DNA of 64,000 nucleotides from assembly GCF_943734655.1 (NCBI RefSeq), contig NC_071354.1:9332001-9396000 (forward strand), read 5' to 3'. Shown here in pieces: positions 45,288-56,935 of this stretch. The notes below the pieces were generated by a model. That model saw only the letters and a list, made by a program, of their open reading frames with translations. It searched no databases and was not told the DNA's origin. Position 1 is the first letter of the stretch. Every line of letters starts with the position of its first letter. Position numbers and translations under genes: made by a program. This DNA comes from Sabethes cyaneus. Taxonomy: Eukaryota > Arthropoda > Insecta > Diptera > Culicidae.

Positions 45288-45532
45288 TGGTCGGTGTTAA
45301 ATCAGACTGGACCAAGTCGCAAATTCAAAAAATGAGTTAATGATAGCTAGCGATCAACAATTTTCTAAGCTGCATTTTACTTTAATCAGACTATCATAAA
45401 TATTGCAAACAGCCATAGTTATCAGATGATTTCGAACGATTGATAGGTATTAAACATACAGAGCAACAAACTTTGAACACGTTTTTCTCGAAGAGTTTTG
45501 TCACTTGGTTCGGTTTGACTTAAAGACGACCA
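45288..45532 (+). mobile_element. TA-flanked inverted-repeat element A (245 bp)
   Basis: Starts TGGTCGGTGTTAAATCAGAC and ends with its inverted form ...GTTTGACTTAAAGACGACCA, flanked by TA on each side (45286-45287 and 45533-45534). It forms the left arm of a 500-base palindrome with element B. Confidence 0.8.
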
Positions 45533-45536
45533 TATA

Positions 45537-45780
45537 TGATCGGTGTTAAGTCAGACCGAACCAACTGAGTAATTTCGAGAAAAACACGTTCAAAGTTTGC
45601 AGCTGGTGTGTAGTTTAAAGCTATCAATCATTCGAAATCATTTAATATCTTTGGCTGTTTGCAACATTTATGTAATCTGATTAGAGTAAAACATTGCTTA
45701 GGAAATTATCAATCGTTTGCTGTCATTAACTTGTTTTTTAAAATTTTGCGGCTTGGTCCGGTCTGATTTAACACCTACCA
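45537..45780 (-). mobile_element. TA-flanked inverted-repeat element B (244 bp)
   Basis: Inverted diverged copy of element A, flanked by TA (45535-45536 and 45781-45782). Only TATA separates A from B. The near-equal length and conserved ends show two whole elements lying head to head and not one element with very long arms. Confidence 0.8.
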
Positions 45781-45796
45781 TATAAGAAAATAATGC

Positions 45797-46188
45797 CAGG
45801 CTTCATTCTTGGTTTTTTGCTCAGTAGATGCTCAATTGACTACAGCGCCTCAACTAACCAGAATTCGAAAAAGTAGTGTAAAGGGCGATTGTACAGCTTA
45901 TTATTATCTACACTATTGTTGAAGAAAGTATAGTTCTATCTTTTTTATTTACGGCGCTATGCGATTGCTACCCCGGTGGTAGCCAAATGAGTACTCTTTT
46001 TGCTACCAACGGGATAGCAGCCACATAGCGCCATAAATACAAACGATAGAACTATACTTTCTTCAACAATAATGTAGATAATAATTAAGTCCACAATCGC
46101 CCTTTACACTACTTTTTCGAATTCGGTTTAGTTGAGGCGTTGTAGTCAAATGAGCATCTACTGAGCAAAAAACCGAGAATAAAGCCTG
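45797..46188. mobile_element. 392-bp foldback element with 8-bp target duplication
   Basis: Arms of about 185 bases are inverted repeats (ends CAGGCTT/AAGCCTG; interior GTAGTGTAAAGGGCGATTGT and GAAGAAAGTATAGTTCTATC) around a small centre near 45990. The exact duplication AATAATGC lies at 45789-45796 and 46189-46196. Eight bases suggest a hAT-type mobilising enzyme. Confidence 0.9.
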
Positions 46189-46196
46189 AATAATGC

Positions 46197-47380
46197 AATG
46201 ACTCCTATGTTTCAGTTTTCGAGTCTGTAAACTTTTCTGTTCATTTTAGCAAGATTCAGCCACAGAAAAGATTAAAAACAACCATGAACTTAATTATTTA
46301 AATGATGTGAACGGTTGAAAGCCTAATTAAAAAATAAATAAATAAATAAATAAATGATGTGTAGAAGAATCTATTCCTCAGTAATTATGCGAACTATTTA
46401 GATAATTTTTTTGTTTTGTTGGTAAAGGTTTGGAGAAAATTTCAACTACTTTTGAACTTTGTAAACATACATAAACCGAGAATATAAAAGATAAGTTTTA
46501 TTTTATCCCAGTTATGTTCAGTCCACGCATTTAGCAATAAAATATAAGTGTGAGTAAACGAAACATTCTCCAACTACATGCCATTAACTAAAAAAACTGG
46601 TTCTCTCATATATGAAATTCTACAATGACATTCAAAAATAACTCTTTAGGTTATTTAAACAAAGACTTCTGTCAATACCGCGAATACTAGACACAACACT
46701 TATGGTTCTTACAAAAACATAAATACCTTATCCGCTAACCGGTTTCGGGTATGATGCTACCCTGTCTGTCAATACGTTCTTTAATTTCTAGTAATAAACT
46801 GCATGAGGTTCCTCAAGCGCGACTTGACAGGAGCGGCGTGTTACTGCATCGAGTATGTTTCTTAAGGTGCATTTAGATTAGGCAATTTTTAGCAGAATGC
46901 GACATGTTGCTAGTTCTGGACCAACCAGCACCAAATTTAGGATTTTTATATTCTGACCTAAAACAAACAATCTGACAAAATTTTCAAAGATTATAAAAAT
47001 TCCGAAAGAGCTCTTTACCAGATTTAGAGCATTATTTGCGCTTAAAAAATCTTTAAAAAAAGACATGTTTTGAGATAATTCACAATTTATGATTTTTATC
47101 GCGTATTTGCAAAGCTTTTTCTTTCAGTGTAATTATTTACTGAAAATACACTCGATTTACTACGAATTTTGCTTTGACGTCATTTCATAAAATAAATAGT
47201 TTTCGAGATAGAATTTTCTGAAAGAAATATTCTAATTTCTAAATACGCTCTTTTTAAAAGTTACTCTTGACGAAAAAATATATTTCATGGAAAATGATTC
47301 GGTGCGGGATTGTAATTAGCAAAACTTCATTGCAATCAAAACTAGTCGAGACAAACCGTTTGCAAGCTGGAACAAGCTGA
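46197..47380. other. AT-rich interior of the composite element
   Basis: No gene recognised. An (AAAT)n run lies at 46331-46355. The 62-residue frame at 46878-47066 has no domain. Confidence 0.4.
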
Positions 47381-47829
47381 AATTGCTCTGTAACAAAATT
47401 ATAACAAATTTTGATATAAGAGCAAAACTTGTAATAATTCTGTTAGCCTCATTATTTTGTCTGATCAAAAATATAACAAGTTCTGTTATTTCTATCTAAT
47501 TGAGATATTTTTTTGTTATGTGTTTGTTATAATCATTTACTCGGGTATACTAGCTGGAAAATTTTACACCACCCTCTGTATTCACCAGATTTGGCATAGC
47601 ACAGACAGCCGACTACCGTACCGTTGTAAGGAAATGGACGTAAACTTTTTTCCGACGCGGAGCGCATTCGTTGCCAGACAAATGGAAAAATCTAGTTGCT
47701 GTGCCAAAACTGTTATCTAAAATTTAATTTCGTTGACTCATTGATTAAAATGAAGCTCTATTTTTATCCGAAAAAGCTCGGTTTTCAACGTATACTTCTG
47801 ATTACCTAGAACACAAAATACTACGATTG

Positions 47830-48200
47830 TATGCTACTGTCAAATGTCGAATTGGCTCCTGCAGGAATTGGCTGTCATTGAGGGCGCAAAGGGCAATACA
47901 GTTGGAGTGAAGAAAGTACAGCAGGGCTTCGTATATCCCCACTAGTATCTTGTGTGCCATACTAGTGATGATATCTTACAGCCGTTGTTCAAGTGAGGTA
48001 ATGCCAATTAAACTACATAGGTTTTCGTGAGATGGTAGACTTTCGGGATTCCTCCAAGGCAGCATATGGCAAATTTTCCTGACGAAGCGTTTCTGAATTC
48101 ATTCAATTCGTTGAGACCAGTAGTGTTAGTGGGGATCCCACAGAGCGCAGCTTGTTTCTAAAATAGAACGAACCAGCGAGCAAGTACAAGTACAAAACTA
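47830..48200 (-). pseudogene. Jockey-type reverse transcriptase C-terminus
   Basis: The minus strand spells LVRSILETSCALWDPH and RIE-IQKRFVRKICHMLPW, then LIGITSLEQR over shifted frames, a pattern typical of the thumb/C-terminal region of Jockey/CR1-clade elements. Stops are numerous. Confidence 0.65.
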
Positions 48201-50504
48201 TAATACTTTCATTTTATGATACAATTCTTGGTGCCATCTCGGCGTCAGTATCGGAATTTATGTAACGAGTTACGTGTCGAATTGATAATGAACAAACTCA
48301 GGTTGAGTTGTTTTTTTTTAAATACATTAGTATGACTTGCTTTATTTCATTTCAATGCAAGAAAAAAACGCGAATTAGTTAGCACAGTTTTGAATTCCTC
48401 CTTCGTCAAGCTTATCGCAGACGCCGCACAATTTGTGCACAGCCTGATCGATTTCAACTGTAAAACGATCTATAAAAAGACCAGCCCGTGGGCCCATTCG
48501 TCAAGCTAAATCGTCACCGCCGGCCGTTCGACAGAATCAACAAAATCACAGACGATATCGCATTATTTGAATTGGCAAAACCTTGTCAACCAACAACGCA
48601 ACTTCACCTGCCGCATCCCTTCAGTCCCCGCACCGGCAAATCCAGTTGCGACGCACAATCTGGCGATCACGGGGCGCGTATTTCCCAGAAGCCACTTCTT
48701 CGTAATTGAATTCCGCAGAACTGAGCCAACTGTTTTCGGTTCGTCATTCGTCATTCGCTGCTTTCGCGAGTGCCCATCCATTATTTGCGGGCGATTCCAG
48801 CGAAAATGGTTCACACTTTTAATTATTCCGCGCGCTCGGTTCCGCGGAAATCGGTCACCTTTTTCGGCCACCAGGTCGTCCAGTCCAACTGGTCACTGGT
48901 GAATGACGAACATGGCAAGAAACCAGGGAAGGAGGAAAAAGTGCACACGACCTGTGAAAATGGTGTGCGTGCTGCTGCTGCTGCAGGGTGCAGGCTCGTC
49001 GCACCCAGGCTGCGGCCCGGTTTCCCCCGCGTGCCAGAAACCGTTTTGTCGGAAACGCGAGTAAAATTATATTACAGCAACTTGTATAACAAATGGACTC
49101 CAGTCACGTTAGTTTCGTAATCGTTTGGGGCCCACCGGCAGAGACAGGAGGCCACACTGGATGCACCGATGATAATATATAGGTGGGATTTTGTGAAACG
49201 ATTTCGTTTCGCTTCTTGTACGTACCTACCTCGTACCGGTTGTGATTTCGGAGAAAAGTTTTGTTTGGATTTCCGGTGAACGGAACGCAGCCCTGGGGGA
49301 AAATCGCATGATGCCGTGTTCGCAAAAATACTGTGATTTTCAGTGAGATAAAACGAATTTGAATACATTTCGTTGAAATCTGATATGGACTCAATCCACC
49401 TGGTAATACCCGAAAGAAGCAAAAAAAACTTCCAAAACAAATTGCCAGCATTTACGTCAACCGACGGGTGACGTAAGTCATCGTTTTTTCTGTAAGTGTG
49501 AGATAGTGAATTCCTACTACATGGCCGACCCGACCAGCCAGAGTGCGTGCGTAATTTCTTCGCAGTCGATTCTCAAAGGTAGTCTGTGTCTTAATTATTT
49601 TTTGCGCCAAATGAGCCGTTGAATGACGGTTTTGTTTGTTTGTACAAAACATCAATTAGCACCGGCGCAGCGGTGTTGTTCCAGGTAATTCCCTGCAAGT
49701 CTCGACTCCGATGAACGCATTTCATTATCAATCGTCTGAAATCTTTAAAGTTTCCTCGCCCTGCACCACCTCTGCGCTATCTCTAAGCAAGCAGGTAGTG
49801 TTTTCTATTGGCTTGAATTTTGGAATAATCATCACGTTGATCGTTTGTAGAGACGTCGGAGTGTTTTAAATAATATTATTTCCCGGTAATTTTCCTATAA
49901 TAAGTCTTGCAGCAAGAACGATCACATGCTTAACTACGAAAAATCTAGAAAAAGGTACTGTTTTTCCACAGTTATTAATTACTTTTAAAAATTGAAACAC
50001 AGCTGTTTCTGTAAGTCATGGTTTCAAACAGCTCGATCTTAGAAATTTACAGCTAATTACCGACACGAAGAATTTGAATACAATTGGATGCCAATTTACA
50101 ACACCTATGTAGTCAAAAAGCTAATATACAACAACGTGCGGTATAAAATGCCAGAAAGGCTGATTTGATGCTTATGTTAATGCTTATTAGTTACCAGGAA
50201 TGGGTAGTTTAATATACAAATTTGCAATTTTTCCTCACAGTAAAGTAGAAAACAACTCCCCTGTCCCCTCATTGTATAGCCAGAAAGCGGATAGTTATAT
50301 TCGCCATGATTGTACAACATTTCGCCGAATATCATTTTGCGAAAAAGCTTAAGCGGAATGTACCATTTCACGGAAAACTTTTTTGTGAAAAGTAGCATTT
50401 CGCGATCCTCTCCTTACTCGCTATCGCTCATTCCAGGAAACCCAGGTAGACCTAGGAAAACAAATAAACCTAGACAGTAGTGATTTCCGCGGGAAGTTGC
50501 CTCC
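48201..50504. other. Mostly unique sequence, GC-rich centre
   Basis: The part 48480-49100 is GC-rich with a CTG run near 48973, and short frames of 70-120 residues overlap on both strands without domains. It could contain a promoter or untranslated exon. Donor-like CCAGGTAATT at 49680-49690 is weak support. No repeat recognised. Confidence 0.35.
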
Positions 50505-52065
50505 CCCAGTGGGCGGCTTTTCCGACGGCGGGTCACCGGCAACACTCGCGGTCGTCTCGTCCTGAATGATCTAGTGTTACTATAGATAGTTTTTATGGTC
50601 TTGTTATTGACTAATGTTTTATAGAAGAGTCTCGAATTTCTCGAGTTCGATTAGTTTTTGAGTTTCACAAAAAATTCTGTTTTATTTGTATGAGAGTCCA
50701 TATCCCCCTACCACAGGGGTGAGAGGTCTCTATCATAAAATAAATTCAAGACTCCAAAATCTCCCACATGCTAAATTTGGTTCCATTCGCTTGATTAGTT
50801 CTAGAGTTATGAGGAAACTTGTATTTCATTTGTTTAGAATCCCCCCCTCTTAAAGTGGGGAGGGGTCCTAATTCATAGAAAAAAGTCGCCTTCTAAAACA
50901 CCAAATACCAAATTCGGTTCCATGTGCTTAATTAGTTCTCGAGTTTGAGGAAATTTGTATTTCGTTTGTATAGGAGCCCCCCTCTTAAAGTGGGGAGGGG
51001 TTCTAATTCACCATAGAAAATATTCTGGCCTTCGAAAACTTTCACATGCCAAATTTGGTTCCATTTGCTTGATTAGTTCTCGAGTTATGTGGAAATTTGT
51101 ATTTCATTTGTATAGGAGCCCCCCTCCTAAAGTGGGGAGGGGTCCTAATTCATCATAGAAAAAATTTTTGTCTCCATAACACCCACATGCCAACTTTGGT
51201 TCCATTTGCTTGATTAGTTCTCGAGTTATGAGGAAATTTGTTTTTCATTTGTGCAGGAGCCCCCCCCCCCCTCTTAAAGTGGGGAGGGGTCCTAATTCAC
51301 CACACAAAATATTCGTGCCCTCGAAAACCTTCACATGCTAAATTTGGTTCCATTTGCTTGATTAGTTCTCGAGTTATGAGGAAATTTGTATTTCATTTGT
51401 ATGGAAGCCCCCCCTCTTAAAGGGGAGAGGAGTCATTATTCCCCTTCTAAAGAGGGGAGGAGTGTCAATTTACCATAGAATAAATTCTTGTCACCAAAAA
51501 CACTCAAATGCCAAATTTTGTTCTATTTGCTTGATTAGTTCTCGAGTTATGAGGAAATTTGTTTTTCATTTGTGCAGGAGCCCCCCCCCCCTCTTAAAGT
51601 GGGGAGGGGTCCTAATTCACCACAGAAAATATTCGTGCCCTCGAAAACCTTCGCATGCCAAATTTGGTTCCATTTGCTTGATTAGTTCTCGAGTTATGAG
51701 GAAATTTGTATTTCATTTGTATGGAAGCCCCCCCTCTTAAAGGGGAGAGGAGTTATAATTCCCCTTATAAAGAGGGGAGGGGTCTCAATTTACCATAGAA
51801 TAAATTCTTGTCACCGAAAACACCCACATGCCAAATTTTGTTCTATTTGCTTGATTGGTTCTCGAGTTATGCAGAAATTTGTGTTTCATGTATGAGAGCC
51901 CCCCCACTTAGTGGGGGCAGGGGTCTCTAACCGTCACTAAAACCTTTCCTGGCCCCAAAAACCTCTGCATGCAAATTTTCACGCCGATTGGTTCAGTACT
52001 TTTCGATTCTATAAGGAACATACGGACAGACTGACAGACAGAAATCTTTTTTTATAGGTATAAAT
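50505..52065 (+). mobile_element. Minisatellite-bearing element, 5'-truncated copy
   Basis: Same order as 29427-30963: GC-rich head with GTGGGCGGC (50509) and GGCGGGTCACCGGCAACACT, about seven or eight tandem units with CTTGATTAGTTCTCGAGTTA, ending in CAGA repeats and TTTATAGGTATAAAT. The first ~90 bases of the other copy are missing. Repeated open frames ending in VMRKFVFHLY are artefacts. Confidence 0.8.
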
Positions 52066-52354
52066 ATGCGCTGCGCAGAATTAGAAACCATGCGCTGAAT
52101 TGGGTAAGTTTACAGTAGCGTCACGGCTTCAAGTCCATAAAGAACTGCTGGTCTAATAAGGATTTTATCAGCTTCGTACGGTGGCATATGTTTTTTTGAT
52201 CACGGCTTTTGGCGCTAGTAGACCCTATTTCCCGCTTGAATACGCTGCTGGATCTGCTAACTAACCTTGTTGTTCACGGTCACCAATCCTAATTCCAATC
52301 CCGCTCGATCAAGAAGAAGCCTTGGGTTTATACCGTCTTTAGACTTTACCTTTC

Positions 52355-52435
52355 TTTATCTATAGACTTCGCAGCCGGCTATTAGAGCACGGGAAAGTTA
52401 CGGGGCCAGTGCAACGATCCTACTGACTTTATCTA
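52355..52435 (-). mobile_element. SINE 3' part, partial copy
   Basis: AGACTTCGCAGCCGGCTATTAG and the following GGGGCCAGTGCAACGATCCTAC match 55018-55085. The B-box side is lost. The region 52066-52354 before it shows nothing recognisable. Confidence 0.6.
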
Positions 52436-52600
52436 GCAAGCACCGCTCGATGGATCACCCCCTTTAGGAGCGACGTTGAATATCATGCAGGATAGGCCGT
52501 CACCCTGTTCAACCCTGGCCGCCCTGTCTCGAAGGGATTCCAGAGTGTTCCCGAGATGCGCACGTAACACACCACTCGCTCCAATGTAGCGCTGATCAGT
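52433..52600 (-). pseudogene. RTE reverse transcriptase fragment
   Basis: The end of the 127-residue frame contains VEQGDGLSCMIFNVA, matching the RQGDGLSC block of RTE elements. Sequence further upstream in the frame is not recognisable. Confidence 0.55.
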
Positions 52601-52879
52601 CACGTCAGTTTCGACCAGAAAACCATGCTCGTTTCTTTCGCCATAATCTGCCATAGTGCTGGTCTCGATAGACTGTATCGTATGCTCCTTTGAAATCAGT
52701 AGAGATGTAGTGCACGGGCACATTGTACTCTCGATATTTCCTGTTTTATTATTTAGTTTGTGAAAGAAGAAAATGAATGCAAATCTATTTGTTTTCTGGA
52801 CATGCTGATCGAGCATTGATTACTGGCTTCCAGAAGTCATCCCTTTCTAAAAATATATTTATTGATAGGCTGTTCATCC

Positions 52880-53750
52880 ATTATTTTCAACAATGTACAT
52901 GATGCACTTATAATCGAACTTTTTTTGGCATGGAAATAATGTTTTATTTTTGTGAATTAATCCTCGAGTTTCAGCGCCGTTGTATTTTGTACATTTATGA
53001 GGTGCTGTCTTCATCTAGGAATATCTCGCGAAATTGACAATAAAAAGTTACTGTCTTCAACAAAGTTGATTTCGGTTGGTGGACAACAACGTGATTTTGA
53101 TTTATGGATAAAGTTTCATATATAAGATCCTGCACGTTCAGTTTTACCCCTGGTAGTATTCTTCTATCTGTCATCCTATGGATATGACTACTGAACTGCA
53201 GACAGTGTTTGTCTTTCTCAGTTTTCTACCCATCAAAACAATTCGTGAATTGCAGTTCTGCTCGATTAGCCTGTCAGTCAATTTTCTTACTCCTGACTGA
53301 TATTTTAGATATCAAATTTTAGAGCGCACTAAGGAACAGCACAGAATTTTTAAGCCAAGATTTTTGAAAGCTTTAGAATAGATAAAAGCTATAATTAACT
53401 TACGATAATTTGATGCATTTAAGAGTAGAAATTATAACACTGAGGTACAGCAGAAAAATATTTGGGCCTAGATGGCTGCCTTGAGGTACGCCAAATGTGA
53501 CCGAAAAGTGCAAAGAAATTATATTTTCAATTTTGACCGGCATGGTTCGACCGGTAAGGTATGATTCAAACCAATTAAAGATACCGCATAATCCAACCCT
53601 CTGAAGCTTTGAAATCTGATGATCTATTTTGTCGAAGGTCTGGAAGGCTGAAAATTCGGTATATTTCGCGTCGGTTTCTAAATTGTTTTGTATTGAGCGA
53701 GCGATGAAAAAGCAAAGTCGTGGGCTTAAACCATTGTTAAAGATTACCCT
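52880..53750 (-). pseudogene. Jockey/CR1-type reverse transcriptase relic
   Basis: The minus strand carries FSAFQTFDKIDHQI, NWFESYLTGRTMPVKIENI and VTFGVPQGSHLGPNIFLLYL, the central palm blocks of a CR1/Jockey-type reverse transcriptase. Downstream parts are stop-ridden and the FADD motif is not readable. Confidence 0.75.
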
Positions 53751-53864
53751 TCTTTATTGGCAGACTTCGCATCCGACGTGGCGGTGATTGTCCTTGTCCG
53801 GTTTTCACTTTGAAAATTTCTGCATCTCGTCGCATGCTCGAATATTCCGTCTACCACGTTTTAT

Positions 53865-54600
53865 ACAAGACTAGCTGGTTGCCCGTTCTTATTCGGGTCC
53901 CTTTGTCTCTCAGCCACTTGTACATCTGTTAGTGTAACGAAAATTTTCTTAATGCAAGAAACAAAACCCTTTTTCTTCATTTGAATGTGTCTACTCTTTG
54001 TCAGCAGCTCCCCCTTCTGTTGTCCCCTAATCACTTGTAAATCTGTGTTCTTTTCGGTAATCCCTAGAAATCGACACAATTTTTTTTTACGTTTTGGAAC
54101 CTCCCCGTTGTCAATGGCCAGCCTATTCTCCTCTCTCAGAAATCTCCTCTTGTCGTCCAGTCACTTGTACAACTGCTATTGTTCCTAATGCAAGAGAAAC
54201 GCACCCCTTTAACCTATTTGAACCTTCCTTCATACTTGTAAGAGACCGCTTCGCTGTTTTGTTTGTTGCTAATTCTTTTATGACAAAAAACAGTTTGGTG
54301 AAGAACTGTCCTGGCGTTCCGGAGTTGTAGCGGAACATACATTCATACTCACGTTCCTCGTTCCCCCTGTTGGCTCCTTCCCAGTCAGCACGGCCTTCTA
54401 TCACGTAGCTAATTATGCATTAGAAAACCCCTTTTTAACGGAAACAAACCCTTAAGTTTACCTATTCCTTCTCGGAGGGTCCCCTCCATAACTCTGCCTC
54501 CTTTTTGTCTTCCTACCTCCTGCGCAACTGTAATCGGTCTAAATGAAACAGATGTGCAGTCCTGTTTTACTTATTTGGACCTGCCTCCTTTTATCAGGTC
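53865..54600 (+). repeat. Repeat family with ACTAGCTG-GCCCG head, copy 1
   Basis: Begins GACTAGCTGGTTGCCCG (53870). Repeats of CCACTTGTACATCTGTT-like and TCCCC(C)TTCTGT phrases follow about every 130-150 bases. The head resembles that of the minisatellite-bearing element at 29427, suggesting related elements. Confidence 0.55.
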
Positions 54601-54608
54601 CCCAGTGT

Positions 54609-54795
54609 TGATTCCCTAAAAAGCCAGTCGTCGTGTGTTCGAATCTCGGCTGGGAGAGGCTGTTAGAGTCAATAGGATCGTAGCACTGACCCCGCACTGT
54701 TCTGTATAGTATTCTAACAGCTGGTTGCGAAGTCTGTCGTATAAAAACAGAAGGTCAAATTTTGATAACGGAATTAACACCAAGGCTTTGCTTAG
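54609..54795 (+). mobile_element. tRNA-derived SINE, copy on plus strand
   Basis: AAGCCAGTCGTCGTGTGTTCG and B box GTTCGAATCTCGG are followed by GAGGCTGTTAGAGTCAATAG and ending ACAGAAGGTCAAATTTTGAT. About 185 bases match the inverted copy at 54977-55170. Confidence 0.75.
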
Positions 54796-54876
54796 TGTTG
54801 ATTCCCTTATGTTAAAAAACATGTGTGCTAAGTTTGGTGAAAAACGGTCAAGGCGTTCTGGAGTTTTATTATAGAC

Positions 54877-55510
54877 TAGCTGAGTGCCCGATCTTACTCC
54901 GGGCACCGTTGTCTCACAGTCACTTTTACATCAGTTATTGTAGCCGAAATGCTTAAAAAAAGCAAAGCCTAGGTGCTACATTCCGTTATCGAAACTTGAC
55001 CTTCTGTTTTTTAATACGACAGACTTCGCAGCCAACTGTTAGAGTGCTGGACAATTGCAGGGCCAGTTGCTACGATCCTATTGACTCTAACAGCCTCTCC
55101 AAGTCGAGATTCGAACACACGACGACTGGCTTATTAGGCCAGCGTCATACCTCGAAGCCAACTGGGAACCGAAATGCTTATAATGCTAATATATAACGCT
55201 TGTTCCTCTTTTGGACGCTCCTTCCCATTTGTCAGCTCCCCCTCTTTTGTCTACCCGGCCACTTACACATCTGTTTTCTTTACGGAAATCCCTATAAAAC
55301 CCTATGAACATATCCCTATAAAACCCTATAAAGAGAAACATAGTAATGAATAGTTTTGTTATTGTCAATAACAAAGTAGAAGGTGCAACAGTGTTTCTTC
55401 CATGGGTACAAAAAATTTGTCGTTCCTTTCATCTCACTTCAAGACAAACTTGTTTGTAAATAATTTTTGTCTGTCAAGTTTGATAAAGAACGGTCAAGAC
55501 GTTTCGGAAG
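54877..55510 (+). repeat. Repeat family with ACTAGCTG-GCCCG head, copy 2
   Basis: Begins GACTAGCTGAGTGCCCG and is interrupted by the SINE at 54977-55170, after which the same family resumes (CCGAAATGCTTA occurs on both sides: 54945 and 55170). It ends near AACGGTCAAGACGTTTCGG. Confidence 0.55.
54977..55170 (-). mobile_element. tRNA-derived SINE, copy on minus strand
   Basis: On the minus strand: A-box-like TGGCTTCGAGGTATGACGC, then GCCAGTCGTCGTGTGTTCGA, B box, and a tail GAAGGTCAAGTTTCGATAAC. The flanking CCGAAATGCTTA on both sides looks like its target duplication. This is the most complete SINE copy in the window. Confidence 0.78.
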
Positions 55511-55759
55511 TATGGCCTCCCCCCTAGTGAGGACCCTTCAGTCCATTTCATTCTACTCCTTATAAATGTTGAACTGTTGATGTCGCAAGCTTGCTAGAAG
55601 AAGGCTAGAAGCAGGATGAATGCTATCAAACTTTAAAGTAAAATTTCTATTTTATTGGCTCATAAATATTAAACTTTCCTATAATTGGGAAATTGGGGTC
55701 CCATAATTTATTAAATCATATTATTTGATGCTTGAAAATGAACATAAAATTAATCCAAT

Positions 55760-56830
55760 ATCCTTGGGGCAGCAATGCAAAACGGCGGTGGATGAGAAGA
55801 ACACTGCGCTTGCGACAAAAAGAACAATAAATTGGCTGGGAAGGAGCGGGGTTTAATAAATTGGCCCGGAAGAGATAGCTACTTGTCTGGACCATCTCAG
55901 AGTAAGAATTTTGGATACAGCTTTGTTGAAGGACAATCAGTGATGGTCCCAATATTTACACCCTGGCAGATCCTCCAAGCAATGTTGCGAATCGAGCGAG
56001 AAGTCAACGATGTCTAACCATCACGCGAAAGAGTATGAGAAGCAAAACAAACACCCGTCGTTGCTGTGTGCAGACATTCTGCTACCTACACGCACGCAAA
56101 ATCAAAGCATGATATTGTCTTTCTGCTAAGCTTACTCGCGAGTCAAATAACTCCAGAGCAATCAGCTGTCCGTGAGATTTAGTGGCGCGCTAGGATACAG
56201 ATTTTGCATTACTTCTTTTTCTTCTTCATTTTATCCCTCAATTCTACTCACAGGCGGGAGTGCAAAGCCTCGCGAGTAATCGGTTTCACCAGCTCGGGCT
56301 GCAATGACGACCGAGAGCGACGACCGTAGCTGTTAGCTAAATACGCACTCGCTATAATTCGTCGCAGTGCATGAATGGATAAGAGCGAGAGTCTGAAAGG
56401 GATGCTTGTGCCGGCATGTTTGTTAAAATTTCCACGCACGTTTTTTCATTGATTTTAAAGCTGCATACAATACCATCGCGGTATTAATAGTCAAAGACAA
56501 GAATGCAGAAGTAGTAGAGTGTAACGATCGACGGCGATGGGTTCGAGGCGGCTCATTGGTGATAGCAGACAATGACACCAGCCGTGAGATTCAGAAGCGT
56601 ATTATCAGCAATAGTCACGCTTACTTCACAAGCAACAGACTAAGCCTCCATATGGAGTTAACCCTGTATATGACGATGCACGAGGAAGATCTACGGGTGC
56701 ACGGAGTTTACGAAACACAGCGAGGAAGATGGCGACGAGTACACGGAATTAAAGAGCGGCAGTCCACAACCGAGCTAAATGGAGAAATTTTGTTCATCAA
56801 GCGAAGTCTTAGGATAGAAAGCCAATCAAA
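55760..56830 (+). pseudogene. RTE relic split by repeat R1
   Basis: Weak first half: a DEKNTALATK-like stretch (55790) and WQILQAMLRIEREV (55965). Clear second half from 56445: DFKAAYNTIA, then GSLVIADNDTSREIQKRIIS (56555) and HEEDLRVHGV (56680), with large internal deletions, ending in a run of AATCA repeats near 56825. Confidence 0.65.
56036..56440 (-). repeat. Dispersed repeat R1, inverted copy
   Basis: Reverse complement of 32488-32905, sharing a short translated stretch (SIPFRLSLLSIHALR) and the TGCACTGCGA region. It sits between two adjacent parts of an RTE frame, so it is a mobile unit. Confidence 0.6.
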
Positions 56831-56935
56831 TCAAATCAATAATATTTTAAAATAATGATTAGATTAACTGTCCTTATAGCATCGTTTTCATTGTTAATTT
56901 ACTCCTATGAGAAAATCGAAAGGCGGGGCTTCTAA

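Larger units (their letters stand above)
43228..47545. mobile_element. 4.3-kb TA-flanked composite element
   Basis: The ends CCCGAG...CTCGGG are inverted and flanked by TA (43226-43227 and 47546-47547). Joining the flanks restores mariner coding sequence, fixing the boundaries. Both subterminal 200-250 bases repeat ATAACAAAATTATAACAAA-type words. No transposase seen. The interior carries at least five further inverted-repeat elements, listed separately. Confidence 0.82.
43010..47720 (+). pseudogene. Mariner transposase relic split by a 4.3-kb insertion
   Basis: The left part (43010-43225) contains QEVFHHDNARLHVAIS, the second catalytic aspartate block of a mariner (DD34D-type) transposase. 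The right part (47548-47720) continues with KILHHPLYSPDLA, the third aspartate block, after the element at 43228-47545. Stops and frameshifts are present. Upstream helix-turn-helix sequence is missing or unrecognisable. Confidence 0.75.

Noticed and set aside
51462..51740. 92-residue frame with repeated VMRKFVFHLY
   Set aside because: Translation of the minisatellite units, not a gene.
50505..52065. CRISPR-like array of repeated units
   Set aside because: Units are contiguous diverged tandem repeats of 140-170 bases with no spacers, in a eukaryotic sequence.
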